Assembly (NCBI GenBank): GCA_016222945.1
Contig: JACRPY010000002.1
Coordinates: 798,001 to 862,000, forward strand
Length of the DNA stretch: 64,000 nucleotides
Source: Methanobacterium sp.
GTDB taxonomy: Archaea; Methanobacteriota; Methanobacteria; Methanobacteriales; Methanobacteriaceae
Reading direction: 5' to 3'
In this document: piece by piece, positions 25,920-35,634 of the stretch
How positions within the stretch are numbered: the stretch's first letter is position 1
Layout: each line of letters opens with the position of its first letter
The notes under the pieces: model-generated
The model's database searches: none
Seen by the model: the letters and a program-made list of their open reading frames with translations, nothing else
Told to the model about the DNA's origin: nothing
Translations under genes and position numbers: made by a program

Positions 25920-27080
25920 ATGAAAATGCATACAAAAAGAGGAGTTGCAAATCTCCCATTACACGGAGGGCACGCGCCAAGGTGGCTGTTTAACAGAATG
26001 GTTAAATTAGCTGGAGGCATACTGGATGTTATTTTGTATGAATATGATTCTGATGAATTTTTAAGACGAATTTCAGATCCACACTGGTTTCAGGCTCTTT
26101 CATGCGTAATTGGATTTGATTGGCATTCATCAGGAACCACAACCACAACTTGCGGCGCATTAAAGACTGTAATCAACCCGGAAGAACATGGAATCATGAT
26201 GGCAGGAGGTAAAGGTAAAAATTCAAGAAAAACACCCTTTGAAATTGATGAAATTTCAGATTTATTCTCATTACCATCAAAAAAGGTTAATGAACTTAAA
26301 TATTCAAGCAGGATTTCAGCAAAAATAGATAATTCATGTATACAGGACGGATATGACTTATATCATCATTCATTTATTTTCACTGAAGGTGGGAACTGGG
26401 CTGTTGTTCAGCAGGGATTAAACAGCAAAAATAAGTATGCTCGACGTTATCACTGGCTTTCTGAATCCATTGATCAGGTGATTGAAGAACCGCACAATGC
26501 AATCTGTTGTGATGAATCAAAAGAAAGCACATTGAACATGACAGCTTCCAAAAGCGATGAGGCGAGAAAATCAAGTGTGGATTTGATATGTGATAACCCT
26601 GAACATTTAAAACCATACTTTAGAAGGAAATCTCAATCATTACTTACAGATTTTTTTGATATTGGGGCTAATTCTCACGTATCACAGAATTTTAAGGAAA
26701 TTAAGATGCCCAGCCATCATCCAGTATTGGATATAGACATGAGCAAACATGAATTTAAAGTTTTAAAGAATGCATATGAATTACAGCCTGAAAGCTATGA
26801 AGAATTAATTTCTCTTGAGGGAATGGGGCCTAAAAAAATCAGGGCACTTGCATTAATCTCTGATTTGGTATATGGGGCTGAATCAAGCTGGAGTGACCCT
26901 GTAAAATATAGTTTTACCCATGGTGGAAAAGATGGCTTTCCATATCCTGTAGATAGGGAAGTTTATGATCATTCAATTTACACATTAAAAGAAGCTTTAG
27001 ATGAAGCTAAAATAGATAAAAAAGATAAATATAATGCAATTAAAAGATTAGAATCCTTTGTTAATTTAGAAAAATGTTAG
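25920..27080 (+). CDS. DUF763-family protein
   Basis: A 386-residue protein whose start (KRGVANLPLHGGHAPRWLF) and IGFDWHSSGTTTTTCGALK segment are diagnostic for DUF763. Members are soluble, found in archaea and some bacteria, and of unknown biochemical role. The C-terminal third contains LISLEGMGPKKIRALALISDLVYG, a helix-hairpin-helix-like segment (about 297-320) that commonly binds DNA. Thus a nucleic-acid role is a reasonable guess. GAGG lies 4 nt before ATG 25920; a second ATG at 25926 is also possible. It stands alone. Confidence 0.85.
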   Translation: MKMHTKRGVANLPLHGGHAPRWLFNRMVKLAGGILDVILYEYDSDEFLRRISDPHWFQALSCVIGFDWHSSGTTTTTCGALKTVINPEEHGIMMAGGKGKNSRKTPFEIDEISDLFSLPSKKVNELKYSSRISAKIDNSCIQDGYDLYHHSFIFTEGGNWAVVQQGLNSKNKYARRYHWLSESIDQVIEEPHNAICCDESKESTLNMTASKSDEARKSSVDLICDNPEHLKPYFRRKSQSLLTDFFDIGANSHVSQNFKEIKMPSHHPVLDIDMSKHEFKVLKNAYELQPESYEELISLEGMGPKKIRALALISDLVYGAESSWSDPVKYSFTHGGKDGFPYPVDREVYDHSIYTLKEALDEAKIDKKDKYNAIKRLESFVNLEKC

Positions 27081-27101
27081 GATTAATTTTTTAGGTTTAA
27101 A

Positions 27102-27194
27102 TTAGTTTTTTTGTCCTCTCCTACCATACATAACTATTAAAAATCCTATTATTGCTCCGACGACGGCCCCTATTAAAAGTCCTGTTAAATTCAT
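27102..27194 (-). CDS. 30-residue glycine-rich membrane microprotein
   Basis: ATG 27194 to TAA 27102, with AGGTGA 6 nt upstream (27201-27206 on the plus strand). The product has one helix with a glycine-zipper look (LLIGAVVGAIIGFLIVMY) and a basic tail GRRGQKN that should stay in the cytoplasm. A consensus ribosome-binding site, a complete transmembrane helix and a positive-inside tail in so short a frame are unlikely by chance. The function is unknown. It is convergent with the DUF763 gene. Confidence 0.65.
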   Translation of the reverse strand: MNLTGLLIGAVVGAIIGFLIVMYGRRGQKN

Positions 27195-27566
27195 GATTTA
27201 TCACCTATATTTTTGTTTATTTCTTGTAATTTTATTTTCTATTATCTTTTTTATGTTAGACTTAAATTATTTGGTTAATTATCCTTTCATTTTTTTATAA
27301 TTATATTTTCAGAATATGTTAAAATTAGTATATTTTATTTTACTTCGCCATACTACCGTTTAACGAACTAAAAATGCTACTTATCCAGAATAATAAAAAA
27401 TCATAAATATACACGTCACGATTATTCAATTTACATGTTCTTAAATTGAAATCTTCAAAAACAGCCATAAATAGTATGCTAAGCCTATACCAAACAATGG
27501 AAATACATTGATTTTACAAAAATATTTAAGTTAGTTTTTTTAATAGAATTTTAAGGAGGATATATT
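27195..27566. other. AT-rich intergenic region
   Basis: This gap carries the promoter of the leftward microprotein and of the rightward PsbP-like gene. The sequence TAAGGAGGATATATT at its right end is a strong Shine-Dalgarno for the latter. No further gene, repeat or stable hairpin was found. Confidence 0.4.
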
Positions 27567-28202
27567 TTGAAGGAATCAGTAAAAAAACCATTTATTATCT
27601 TTGTAATCTTGGGCATATTAATTTTTTTTGTTTTTATTTTAGGTTTTAATGGACCTAAGAGTTATAATGGCACTGATCAAGGAATATATTTTGAATATCC
27701 TCAAGGATGGGAACAAGCATCGGTTGAAAACGTAACCTTACTGCCAAATGAAAACTATAATTTCCTTTCAGATGAAAATAAACTTAAATCAGGTGGCCAA
27801 TTAGTTTTATTAAAAGGACCTAATAATGCAGAATTTTATGTGATAAAAGAAAATAGAAGTTATAGTGATGTGTATAACGCTAAATCGCAATGGGAAAAAG
27901 ACTTAGATATAAATAATTCTGCTGGTGCTATCGACAATCCTTATCGTACTAAGGATTGGATTAGGGGAATAAAATCAGCTTCTTCCTCACCGTGGGGGCC
28001 TAATAATGGTGTGATGAATGGAATAAACATGACTGGATTTTCTTATATCCCTGCTGGTGAAAAAAACCCAACATTTCTAATAGTTTTTGTTGAAAAAGCT
28101 CCTGGAGAATATTACCGTTTAGTAGGCAAAGTAGGTCAAGGTGACTCCAAAAAAACAATGAATACATTCGAAAACATCATAACAAGTTTCAGATTCCAAT
28201 AA
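27567..28202 (+). CDS. membrane-anchored PsbP-like domain protein
   Basis: A 211-residue protein with an N-terminal signal anchor (residues about 9-26, IIFVILGILIFFVFILG) and an extracellular domain. The domain opens GIYFEYPQGWEQ and closes FENIITSFRF, the pattern of PsbP-related proteins common in Methanobacteria. The exact function is not known. Start is TTG with a strong AAGGAGGATAT upstream. It lies 49 nt before the HisG-like gene, in the same direction. Confidence 0.7.
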   Translation: MKESVKKPFIIFVILGILIFFVFILGFNGPKSYNGTDQGIYFEYPQGWEQASVENVTLLPNENYNFLSDENKLKSGGQLVLLKGPNNAEFYVIKENRSYSDVYNAKSQWEKDLDINNSAGAIDNPYRTKDWIRGIKSASSSPWGPNNGVMNGINMTGFSYIPAGEKNPTFLIVFVEKAPGEYYRLVGKVGQGDSKKTMNTFENIITSFRFQ

Positions 28203-28251
28203 AAAAAATAATATCGAAAACCTTTTAATTATAATTTTCAAATAATAAGAT

Positions 28252-29241
28252 ATGGAAAAAATAGTACTTGGCCTCCCCAAAGGGAGCTTAAACAATGTAA
28301 ATAGAGGTAACACTTACCAATTATTTGTTGATGCAGGTTATGAGGTTAAAGGATATGAACCAGGTAAAGAAGAGAACGAAATCAACATAGTAAACGATCC
28401 TGAAATCAAAGCATTTTTAACAAGACCTCAAAGCGCTCCAGTAGAGCTTAACAGGAAAATACTGGATATAGCAGTCATCGGCGAGGATTGGGTAAGAGAA
28501 GAATCAGTAGAAAGCGGTGAAGAGCTAATAACTAAAATTGGAGACCTTGATTATGGTCAAACAAGGCTTATTATAGCTGTGCTCAATGAAGACTCTTATG
28601 AATCATTAACTGAATTTTTCAAGGCCAATAAAGACAAAAAAACACCTATATTATGCTTTACAGAATATCCAAATTTGACCCGTCAGCATTTCATGAATAA
28701 TGAAGGGTATAAAGAACTATTTGGTGAAAGTAAACCTCTTGTTCAAATAAGAGGTCTTCAAGATGGGGATAATAAACAGGTTCAAATTATAAATTCAGAT
28801 GGTGCAACAGAAGTTTATATAGCAAAAGGTGCAGACCTGGTTGTTGATAACACTCAAACAGGAAGCAGCTTAAAGAAAGCAGGTTTAAAAATACTGGAAA
28901 CCATTATGGAATCAAGCGCAGGTCTTTATGCAGGCCCAAGCTGCACTGATAAAAAGGCTGAAAAAGCAAAAATGATGTTTGAACAATTATTTGGAGCAAT
29001 AGAAGCCAGAAAATATTTCGATGTGAAATTTAACATATCAAATGAAACAGTGGATGAAGTTAAAGGGTTTTTAATGTCTAAAAGTTTCTGTTCTGACGAG
29101 CCAACCGTTGTAAAAGGGGCCAGTTTTTCCCAGGTGAATGTTTTAATCCCTAAAACTAAATTCCCTGCAATGTTAGAGGGAATAAAAAGTTACGGTGCTT
29201 CAGCTATTGTTCGAGAAAATGTGAAGCAGTATGTGAAGTGA
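28252..29241 (+). CDS. HisG-like ATP phosphoribosyltransferase, divergent
   Basis: HisG transfers the phosphoribosyl group to ATP in the first step of histidine synthesis. This 329-residue protein opens [10 protein letters not shown], has [25 protein letters not shown], and [20 protein letters not shown] for PRPP and substrate binding. Its C-terminal part (about 240-329) resembles the HisG regulatory domain. It is longer and more divergent than a standard archaeal HisG and no other his gene is nearby. It may be the pathway enzyme or a paralogue with another acceptor. A TATA-like element about 23 nt upstream and no Shine-Dalgarno suggest a leaderless message. Confidence 0.75.
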   Translation: MEKIVLGLPKGSLNNVNRGNTYQLFVDAGYEVKGYEPGKEENEINIVNDPEIKAFLTRPQSAPVELNRKILDIAVIGEDWVREESVESGEELITKIGDLDYGQTRLIIAVLNEDSYESLTEFFKANKDKKTPILCFTEYPNLTRQHFMNNEGYKELFGESKPLVQIRGLQDGDNKQVQIINSDGATEVYIAKGADLVVDNTQTGSSLKKAGLKILETIMESSAGLYAGPSCTDKKAEKAKMMFEQLFGAIEARKYFDVKFNISNETVDEVKGFLMSKSFCSDEPTVVKGASFSQVNVLIPKTKFPAMLEGIKSYGASAIVRENVKQYVK

Positions 29242-29409
29242 TTTGAGCCAAAATAAGGATATGGATCAATTTAATGGTTGTATATAATCTTAAATCATTC
29301 TTTTTTTTATATTTTTTTATTTTAACTAATTTTTAATGTTCTTTTTTTAAACAAAATTATAATAATGAGATATGATTATATTACTTTTAGAGAGGTAATG
29401 AGGGGTTAA

Positions 29410-31401
29410 GTGCAGAAAAAAAGTTTTTTTGATAAGTTTAAAAGACTTTCTCGTCCTACTGGCAGTCCTCAATGGGGACAAGCAATACGAGCAGTTATTT
29501 TAATGGTTTTAGCAGCTTTAATTGCCAAATTTCTTGGTTTTGATAATGGAATCGGTGCAATTATGTTCATCACTCTTTTAGCAACAATAATAATCGATGT
29601 TCCACTACCAATTAAAAAAGTAGCTGTTTTAGCGTTATTAGGGCTTTTAATGACAATTTTAGCATTTATTAGTGCTTCTTTAGCTCTTTCAAGCATTACA
29701 ATATTCATTTGCTTCACGGTTATATGGGCGTTTTTCAGCCTTTCAATGTACATTTTTGGAAATACTGTAGGTTATTTAGGTTTTACATTCTTTACTTTTT
29801 ATTTTTTAGCCGTAATAACAGTTAACAATCATTCTACCACTTTAGATTGGGCAATTTATTGTATATTGGCATATTTAGTTGTTTTTATCCTTTTTATTCC
29901 TAAAATATTCATTGAAAATAAAAGGGTTCGTGAAATGGCAGTAGCAGGGTTTATCCCACAGAATTCAGTACAGAATATTTTATTGGCACGTCAAATCTTG
30001 TCTGGAATTTCAATTGACTCTCAAAATTATGAAATTTTTAAATTTGGAAGTTATTATAAAGGTTTTAGAAGTTATAGTGATATGATAATTTATAGATTGG
30101 ATGATAAATCTCAATTATTCTTTAAAAAACTTTTAAAATCATTAGATGAAACCAGTTTGAAGATAACCCAGAATTTTATTAACAAAAAAGGTAAAGTGGA
30201 CTTAAAACCTCTTGATATTGATCTTTCAAAAATCAAGGAGAACTCTGCAGTTGCTGATAAGAATAATAGTGACATTTTAATGGATATATTAGGGGATATG
30301 AGATGGATTCTACATAAAACCAATGAATTACTGTCTAATAAACCTGAAAAGACGAAAATGAAGATATTTACTCCTCAAAGAACTCTTAGAGATGTTTTAG
30401 AAGCTAATTTTAACCTGAAAAACATTTATATTCGTCATGCTATTCGTTTTACATTGGCTATGACTGTTGCTCTTGCAGTAGTGTATTTTACCCATGGAAG
30501 AGATGCTATATGGGTAACAATGGGAGTATTAATCATAATAAAGCCAGATATTACAAGTACAATTAATAACATGATTTTAAGAGTAGGATTCAACTTTTTT
30601 GCAATTATACTGGCTATAATTCTGGCATTTATATTTCCTCATCAAATATTGATTTATCTGGCATTTTTAATGCTATTCTTATTCAGAGCATTTTTCCCTA
30701 ACTATATGGGGCTTTCAGTAATGGCACTTACGGTTTTTGTGGTTTTAATATGGCCTATAGGAACTGTTTTTGATAATGCTATAGCTCGAATAGTTGATAT
30801 ATCAGTTGGAGCTATTATTGCATTTATTTCTGCTTATCTCATTTTACCAAGCCGTGTAAGAATAAATTTACCCGAACAGATTATTAAAACCATTAAATCA
30901 AATGCAGAATATGCAAATCAGGTTTTATTACCAAATAATGATAGTTATAATCATGATAAAGCATTTAAAAGCTTTAAAAAGTATATGCTTGAAGAAAATA
31001 ATTTAGAAGCTGCCATAAGAAAAATTCAGGATTCTTTTAATGATATAGATGAGGATTTGGCTATTTATCAAGAAATTGCAGGGGTAAATAACAAGTTAGC
31101 GGCGGATTTAACTGCTGTAGCTACAACCTTAGAAAAGGATAAAGTTGATATTAATATGTCTAAAATAGGTTTAGAAATACAAAATGCTTTAAATTATCTA
31201 ATTAAATCTACAGATGAAGATTTTAAGCCTAAAAAGTTTCATTTAGTAGAAATATCCTCAAATAAAGATTCAGAGGTTCATATTCCTAAAACTTTAGAAC
31301 AGTATCTTAATTGGATTGTTTCAGATATACAGCTACTTTATAATGGTGTAGAAATAGCTTTTCAAACTGGAGCACTGCAAAGATACAAAAAATTAGAGTA
31401 A
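29410..31401 (+). CDS. FUSC/aromatic acid exporter-like membrane protein
   Basis: A 663-residue protein with two blocks of hydrophobic helices (about 25-165 and 345-480), each followed by a soluble region. The second block contains the HAIRFTLAMTVALAVVYF, WVTMGVLIIIKPD and RIVDISVGAIIAFISAYLILP signatures of the FUSC/YccS/aromatic acid exporter group. This internal repeat of two half-transporters is normal for the family. The substrate is unknown. Start is GTG at 29410 with GAGGTAATGAGGGG upstream. It stands alone. Confidence 0.85.
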   Translation: MQKKSFFDKFKRLSRPTGSPQWGQAIRAVILMVLAALIAKFLGFDNGIGAIMFITLLATIIIDVPLPIKKVAVLALLGLLMTILAFISASLALSSITIFICFTVIWAFFSLSMYIFGNTVGYLGFTFFTFYFLAVITVNNHSTTLDWAIYCILAYLVVFILFIPKIFIENKRVREMAVAGFIPQNSVQNILLARQILSGISIDSQNYEIFKFGSYYKGFRSYSDMIIYRLDDKSQLFFKKLLKSLDETSLKITQNFINKKGKVDLKPLDIDLSKIKENSAVADKNNSDILMDILGDMRWILHKTNELLSNKPEKTKMKIFTPQRTLRDVLEANFNLKNIYIRHAIRFTLAMTVALAVVYFTHGRDAIWVTMGVLIIIKPDITSTINNMILRVGFNFFAIILAIILAFIFPHQILIYLAFLMLFLFRAFFPNYMGLSVMALTVFVVLIWPIGTVFDNAIARIVDISVGAIIAFISAYLILPSRVRINLPEQIIKTIKSNAEYANQVLLPNNDSYNHDKAFKSFKKYMLEENNLEAAIRKIQDSFNDIDEDLAIYQEIAGVNNKLAADLTAVATTLEKDKVDINMSKIGLEIQNALNYLIKSTDEDFKPKKFHLVEISSNKDSEVHIPKTLEQYLNWIVSDIQLLYNGVEIAFQTGALQRYKKLE

Positions 31402-31482
31402 TTTATTTAATATCAAATTAGTTCTAAAAATGAACATATTTATATAAAAAAAGTTTTTGTAAACTAAAAGTGGAGAAAAACT

Positions 31483-32250
31483 ATGAAACAATTTCTAATA
31501 ACACCCTCAGCTGGAAAAAGGTTAATAGCAAAGGCACTGATAAAACATGGAGCCATAAATAAAGCACTTAAATCAGGAACAGTAGCTATCATTGCAGGTA
31601 CAACAAATGGGTATATAGCTGAGGAAATATTGTCTTCAATTGATCAAGCAGATGATTTTTCAAGAAAACGGTTCTTTAGAGGGATTATACTGCCTCCTGG
31701 AGGCCCAGTCAATAGCACTGGTCGTATATCTGATGAAAGCAAGTTTCCAGGGGATGTAATAATCCAAGACGGTATTTGGAAAAAGGGTAAAACTATATTT
31801 GATGTTGTAAATGATTTAAATGAAGGAGACATTATTTTAAAAGGTGTAAATGCATTAAATTATCCTAATAAGAAGGCAGGGATTTATATTGGTGATCCTT
31901 TAGGTGGAACTATCGGAACAGCAATTCAAGCAGTTGTAGGGCGGCGTGTTCGGTTGATTCTTCCTGTAGGGATGGAAAAACGCGTTTACGAAGATTTAAA
32001 TGAACTTGCAGTGAAATTAAATGCTCCTGGAGCAAAGGGGCCGCGTCTTTTACCAGTTCCTGGAGAAATATTTACAGAAATTGAAGCTATCTACGAGATT
32101 ACAGGCGTAAAAGCAGAATTAGTTGCAAGCGGAGGAGTAAGTGGAGCAGAAGGTTCTATATGGCTTGCAATTGAAGGAGATGATGAACAGCTTATTAAAG
32201 CAGAAAAACTGATAAAATCTATTTCTTTAGAACCTAACTTTCAATTTTAA
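31483..32250 (+). CDS. conserved archaeal protein of unknown function
   Basis: A 255-residue soluble protein that I do not recognise. It begins with alternating hydrophobic and glycine-rich segments ([33 protein letters not shown]), has [35 protein letters not shown] in the middle (quoted in part as family-like glycine loops) and ends with an acidic tail. The glycine loops suggest a nucleotide- or sugar-phosphate-binding fold. GGAG lies 6-7 nt before ATG. The gene is 80 nt after the FUSC-like gene and convergent with the DUF1284 gene. Confidence 0.6.
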   Translation: MKQFLITPSAGKRLIAKALIKHGAINKALKSGTVAIIAGTTNGYIAEEILSSIDQADDFSRKRFFRGIILPPGGPVNSTGRISDESKFPGDVIIQDGIWKKGKTIFDVVNDLNEGDIILKGVNALNYPNKKAGIYIGDPLGGTIGTAIQAVVGRRVRLILPVGMEKRVYEDLNELAVKLNAPGAKGPRLLPVPGEIFTEIEAIYEITGVKAELVASGGVSGAEGSIWLAIEGDDEQLIKAEKLIKSISLEPNFQF

Positions 32251-32283
32251 TTTAAAAATAACAAAAATAAAGGAATTAAACTA

Positions 32284-32679
32284 CTATTTAAGTCTTGAAA
32301 TAAACCAGAGACATTTATCCCTCCAGCTGCAATTTCTGCATATTTTTTTAGCATCATTAAATGTTTTAAATCTTTCATTTACAAGAGAAAAAGCATCATC
32401 AGCCTTAATAAATGTTCCATTATCCAATTCTATTTTTTTAAGTATTTTTTCATCTGTTTTTTTAATCATCCAGTCAAATATTAAATTTTTACATTTTTCA
32501 TTTCTATTGTTTGGACAACAGGAACAGATTGCATCAAAATTTGTAATGATTTCTATTTCTTGTTGAGGATTAGAATTAATGATTTTAACAATTTTACCCA
32601 TGTTAATGCTGAATTCTTCGCTGTAACCATGTCCTTGAAACCCTTGCAAGCATAAAAGATGATGGGCTCTGATTTGCAT
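32284..32679 (-). CDS. DUF1284-family cysteine-rich protein
   Basis: A 131-residue soluble protein opening IRAHHLLCLQGFQGHGYS, diagnostic for DUF1284. It has two cysteine groups, CSCCPNNRNEKC in the middle and CRNCSWRDKCLW near the end, that could hold iron-sulfur clusters or zinc. The function is unknown. It lies 64 nt downstream of bioY on the same strand and may share its transcript, so an association with biotin or iron-sulfur use is possible but speculative. Confidence 0.8.
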   Translation of the reverse strand: MQIRAHHLLCLQGFQGHGYSEEFSINMGKIVKIINSNPQQEIEIITNFDAICSCCPNNRNEKCKNLIFDWMIKKTDEKILKKIELDNGTFIKADDAFSLVNERFKTFNDAKKICRNCSWRDKCLWFISRLK

Positions 32680-32743
32680 TCTATCAAAATAAGCTATGAT
32701 TAAATTATGGAAAAAAAGAATTAGAGAGATTTTCTGATATTAA

Positions 32744-33406
32744 TCAGAATATTCTCCATTTACTTGATGATTCTATATCTGCTTCGTTATTGAATGTTTC
32801 TTTAGGAGTAATAGCTTTAGTTAATGCTGCAGCGCCCCCAATTTTGAATAAATCTCCAATAATGAATGGGATAAGTCCCATTACAAGTAAAGTCCAGAGT
32901 GTAGGCATTGAACCCTTAACAAAATACATCCATGCGCCTAAACCAATTAATCCTGGAATATATATAAGTGCGAAGTTTGCAAAGAGCATTAATCCAAGCA
33001 TTGGAGTAAAACTTCTTGAATTGATATATTTATCAGTTAAATGACCCAGGAATAATGCAGCTAAGATAAAACCTATCAAATAGCCACCTGTGGCCCCCAA
33101 TACTGCACCATAACCTCCTTGCATCCCTGCAAACCATGGAACTCCTAAAATACCTATTCCTATGTAAAGAATTTGACTTATTCCTCCCCAGTACCTTCCA
33201 AGAACAATTCCTGCCATTAAAACGGCAAATGTTTGCCCAGTAACTGGAACAGGAGTCCAGGGAAGAGGTATAATTATTTGGGCCATGAAACCGGTAATAA
33301 GTGCCATAAATAGTGCTAAAACAACTTTATTTACCAAAGTTGATTCATGACGCCATTTAAAAAATGTTAATCTTTTTTTGTAATAACTATCAGTTGATAT
33401 ATGCAT
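32744..33406 (-). CDS. bioY: biotin transporter BioY (ECF S component)
   Basis: BioY binds biotin in the membrane and works with or without ECF energising subunits. The 220-residue protein has about six helices and the signatures VPVTGQTFAVLMAGIVLG and GYGAVLGATGGYLIGF. A 30-residue hydrophilic N-terminal extension precedes the first helix. GGAGG lies 7 nt before ATG. No ECF ATPase genes are near. A perfect 16-bp palindrome 82 nt upstream may be an operator. Confidence 0.95.
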   Translation of the reverse strand: MHISTDSYYKKRLTFFKWRHESTLVNKVVLALFMALITGFMAQIIIPLPWTPVPVTGQTFAVLMAGIVLGRYWGGISQILYIGIGILGVPWFAGMQGGYGAVLGATGGYLIGFILAALFLGHLTDKYINSRSFTPMLGLMLFANFALIYIPGLIGLGAWMYFVKGSMPTLWTLLVMGLIPFIIGDLFKIGGAAALTKAITPKETFNNEADIESSSKWRIF

Positions 33407-33487
33407 TGTTTTTCCTCCTAACCTAACAAATGGTTGAATGATGCCTTAGATGACATTTAATCAATTTAATGCTAATAATCAAAAGTA

Positions 33488-33503
33488 GATGTAAATTTAC
33501 ATC
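33488..33503. promoter_or_regulatory. 16-bp perfect palindrome upstream of bioY
   Basis: GATGTAAATTTACATC is a perfect 16-bp dyad in the bioY upstream region. Its TGTAAA/TTTACA core resembles half-sites of biotin repressors, although those have long spacers. Regulation of bioY by biotin is plausible. The binding protein is not identified. Confidence 0.45.
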
Positions 33504-33662
33504 AAAGTGGGAAATTTAGTTAATTATCTCCTTTATTGATTAGATTAAAATATTATAAATACTTTATTTTTTATTTTAATATTTAAGTTAAATGATAAAC
33601 TATTATTTTTAAAACTATTCTATTTTTGTATATTTCAATTAAAAATAAAAAAAAAGATGTTT

Positions 33663-34151
33663 TTAAGGATTTAAGACGTATATTGTGTAATTTAAATAAG
33701 ATGCAATTGTAATCCAGATAATGTAGGGTAAAAGAAGTATCCCTGCAACTTTGGATATTTTGTAGAACAAAATAATGTTTACAAGTACTGCAATCCATAA
33801 AAACACTATTTCGATAAGTCCACCTAAGATGTTTTGAGTGCCAAAGAAAATTAGTGACCATAAAAGGTTTAGAATAATCTGCAATCCGAAGATTCCAATG
33901 GCTATTTTAACATCCTTTCTTTCAAGACCTTTACGCCAAATAAGAAACAATGCAATACCCATTAATATGTATAGAGTTGTCCATATCGGCCCAAAAGCCC
34001 AGTTAGGAGGTGCCCATGCCGGTTTAGCTAAAGCAGCAAAAAATGTGGGTATAGCACCCAAAGTAGCAATTGAACCAATAAAACCGATAATTAAAGGTAT
34101 TAAAATTGCTACAACCAATTTTATAATATCGTTTCTTTTAAAACTCTCCAT
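33663..34151 (-). CDS. tspO: TspO/MBR-family membrane protein
   Basis: A 162-residue, five-helix membrane protein. The family signatures AKPAWAPPNWAFGPIWTTLYILMGIA (in part), LNLLWSLIFFG and a conserved aromatic-rich pattern are clear. TspO proteins bind porphyrins and related ligands and influence tetrapyrrole or stress pathways; the role in methanogens is unknown. GGGGG lies 5 nt before ATG. It stands alone. Confidence 0.9.
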   Translation of the reverse strand: MESFKRNDIIKLVVAILIPLIIGFIGSIATLGAIPTFFAALAKPAWAPPNWAFGPIWTTLYILMGIALFLIWRKGLERKDVKIAIGIFGLQIILNLLWSLIFFGTQNILGGLIEIVFLWIAVLVNIILFYKISKVAGILLLPYIIWITIASYLNYTIYVLNP

Positions 34152-34306
34152 TTTAAGCCCCCTGAATTATCATATAATTAATATATTAATATGGCGTGCA
34201 TAATTAATAAATATTTCCATTTAACACCTGATTTTAAAAAAGGATATTAATTAATAGATTTTTATAAATATAACTAAAAATTGTAGATTTAAATTGAGTA
34301 AATACA

Positions 34307-35494
34307 TTATTTTGACTTTTCAATTAATAAGAAAAGGGGAATGGAGGCTAATTGAGCAATCATGGAAAATATGACTAAATAAATAATTGAAATCTCATAC
34401 AAAATGCCCATAGTTAAACTACCTAAAAACCATGATACTCCATAAATTGTATTAAAAACACCATAAGCAGTTCCACGTCTTTTAATTGGGGACATCCCTG
34501 CAATTGCTGCCCTCATTATAGATTCTTGGGCACCAAGACCTATCCCCCACAAAACAACACCAATTAATGCTAAATTTAAACCTCCTAAAAACACTAAAGG
34601 CGCAAAAAGTGCTGAGATAACAGCCACAATGATCATAGTAGAAATCCCAATCTTATCAAATAAACGGCCGAAAATAATGGCTGCAAGAGCATCAACACCC
34701 ATAGCAATAGCATAAAAAATCGGAATTACACTATCTGAAGTAACTAATGCTTCTTTGAAATGGAATGCCATCAATGGAAAATCAACAAAACCTGCTGCAA
34801 TTAAAGCAACAGCAGCCATATATATCCAATAAGCATGTTTAAAATCTTTAGTTTCAAGTTTAGGAGTTTTAATTTCTAAATCATGAGGATTAGGATAAAG
34901 AAACCGTGATAAAACAAGCACACTTAAAGCTAAAACTGCAGGTATCAAAAGAATTGCAAAACCAGTCTGATAACTTCCTTTAAAATATAAAACCAAAGCA
35001 ATAATTAAAGGCCCCATTATGGCTCCTATCTGGTCCATTGCTTCATGCAGGCCAAAACCCCAACCATGACCAACTCCAGAAGATGCATGAGAAAGCATCA
35101 CATCACGAGCAGGTGTACGAATAGCTTTTCCCATACGTTCTGCAATTAAAAGACCAGCAGCAATTTCCCAGCTCCCAGAAAGAGCAAGAAGAGGAACAGC
35201 CATTAAATTAATAAAATAACCTACAATGGTTATTGTCCAGTATCTCCTGGTTCGATCACTAATATATCCTGAAACAAGGCGCAATGTATAACCAATAAGT
35301 TCTCCAAAACCTGAAACAAAAGCTACAACAAAGGCACTTGCACCTAAAACTGCAAGATAAGGTCCTGTAATACTTCTAGCACCCTCATAAGTCATATCTG
35401 CAAGTAAGCTTACTATTCCAAGTAAAATAATGAATTTAACAGCATGATTCTTTAGAAAATCTTCATCTTCCATTGATTCGGATTCATGGTTCAT
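34307..35494 (-). CDS. MFS transporter
   Basis: A 395-residue transporter with about 12 helices in two bundles. Signature loops between helices 2 and 3 (GYISDRTRRYW) and 8 and 9 (GRLFDKIG) are those of the major facilitator superfamily. The RMGKAIRTPARDVMLSHAS segment resembles MFS proteins often found in methanogens and annotated as multidrug or unknown exporters. The N-terminus is acidic (MNHESESMEDEDFL). The substrate is not predictable. No operon partner. Confidence 0.9.
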   Translation of the reverse strand: MNHESESMEDEDFLKNHAVKFIILLGIVSLLADMTYEGARSITGPYLAVLGASAFVVAFVSGFGELIGYTLRLVSGYISDRTRRYWTITIVGYFINLMAVPLLALSGSWEIAAGLLIAERMGKAIRTPARDVMLSHASSGVGHGWGFGLHEAMDQIGAIMGPLIIALVLYFKGSYQTGFAILLIPAVLALSVLVLSRFLYPNPHDLEIKTPKLETKDFKHAYWIYMAAVALIAAGFVDFPLMAFHFKEALVTSDSVIPIFYAIAMGVDALAAIIFGRLFDKIGISTMIIVAVISALFAPLVFLGGLNLALIGVVLWGIGLGAQESIMRAAIAGMSPIKRRGTAYGVFNTIYGVSWFLGSLTMGILYEISIIYLVIFSMIAQLASIPLFLLIEKSK

Positions 35495-35634
35495 TAATAT
35501 CCTATTTTGTTATTTATTTTATAAAAATATGATAAAATTATATATTTTAAAATAAAATTTTCAGTTTAATAAAAAAGAGTTATAATAAAAATAAATAGAA
35601 CAAATAACTCACATTTTAATGGAGATATACCAAA

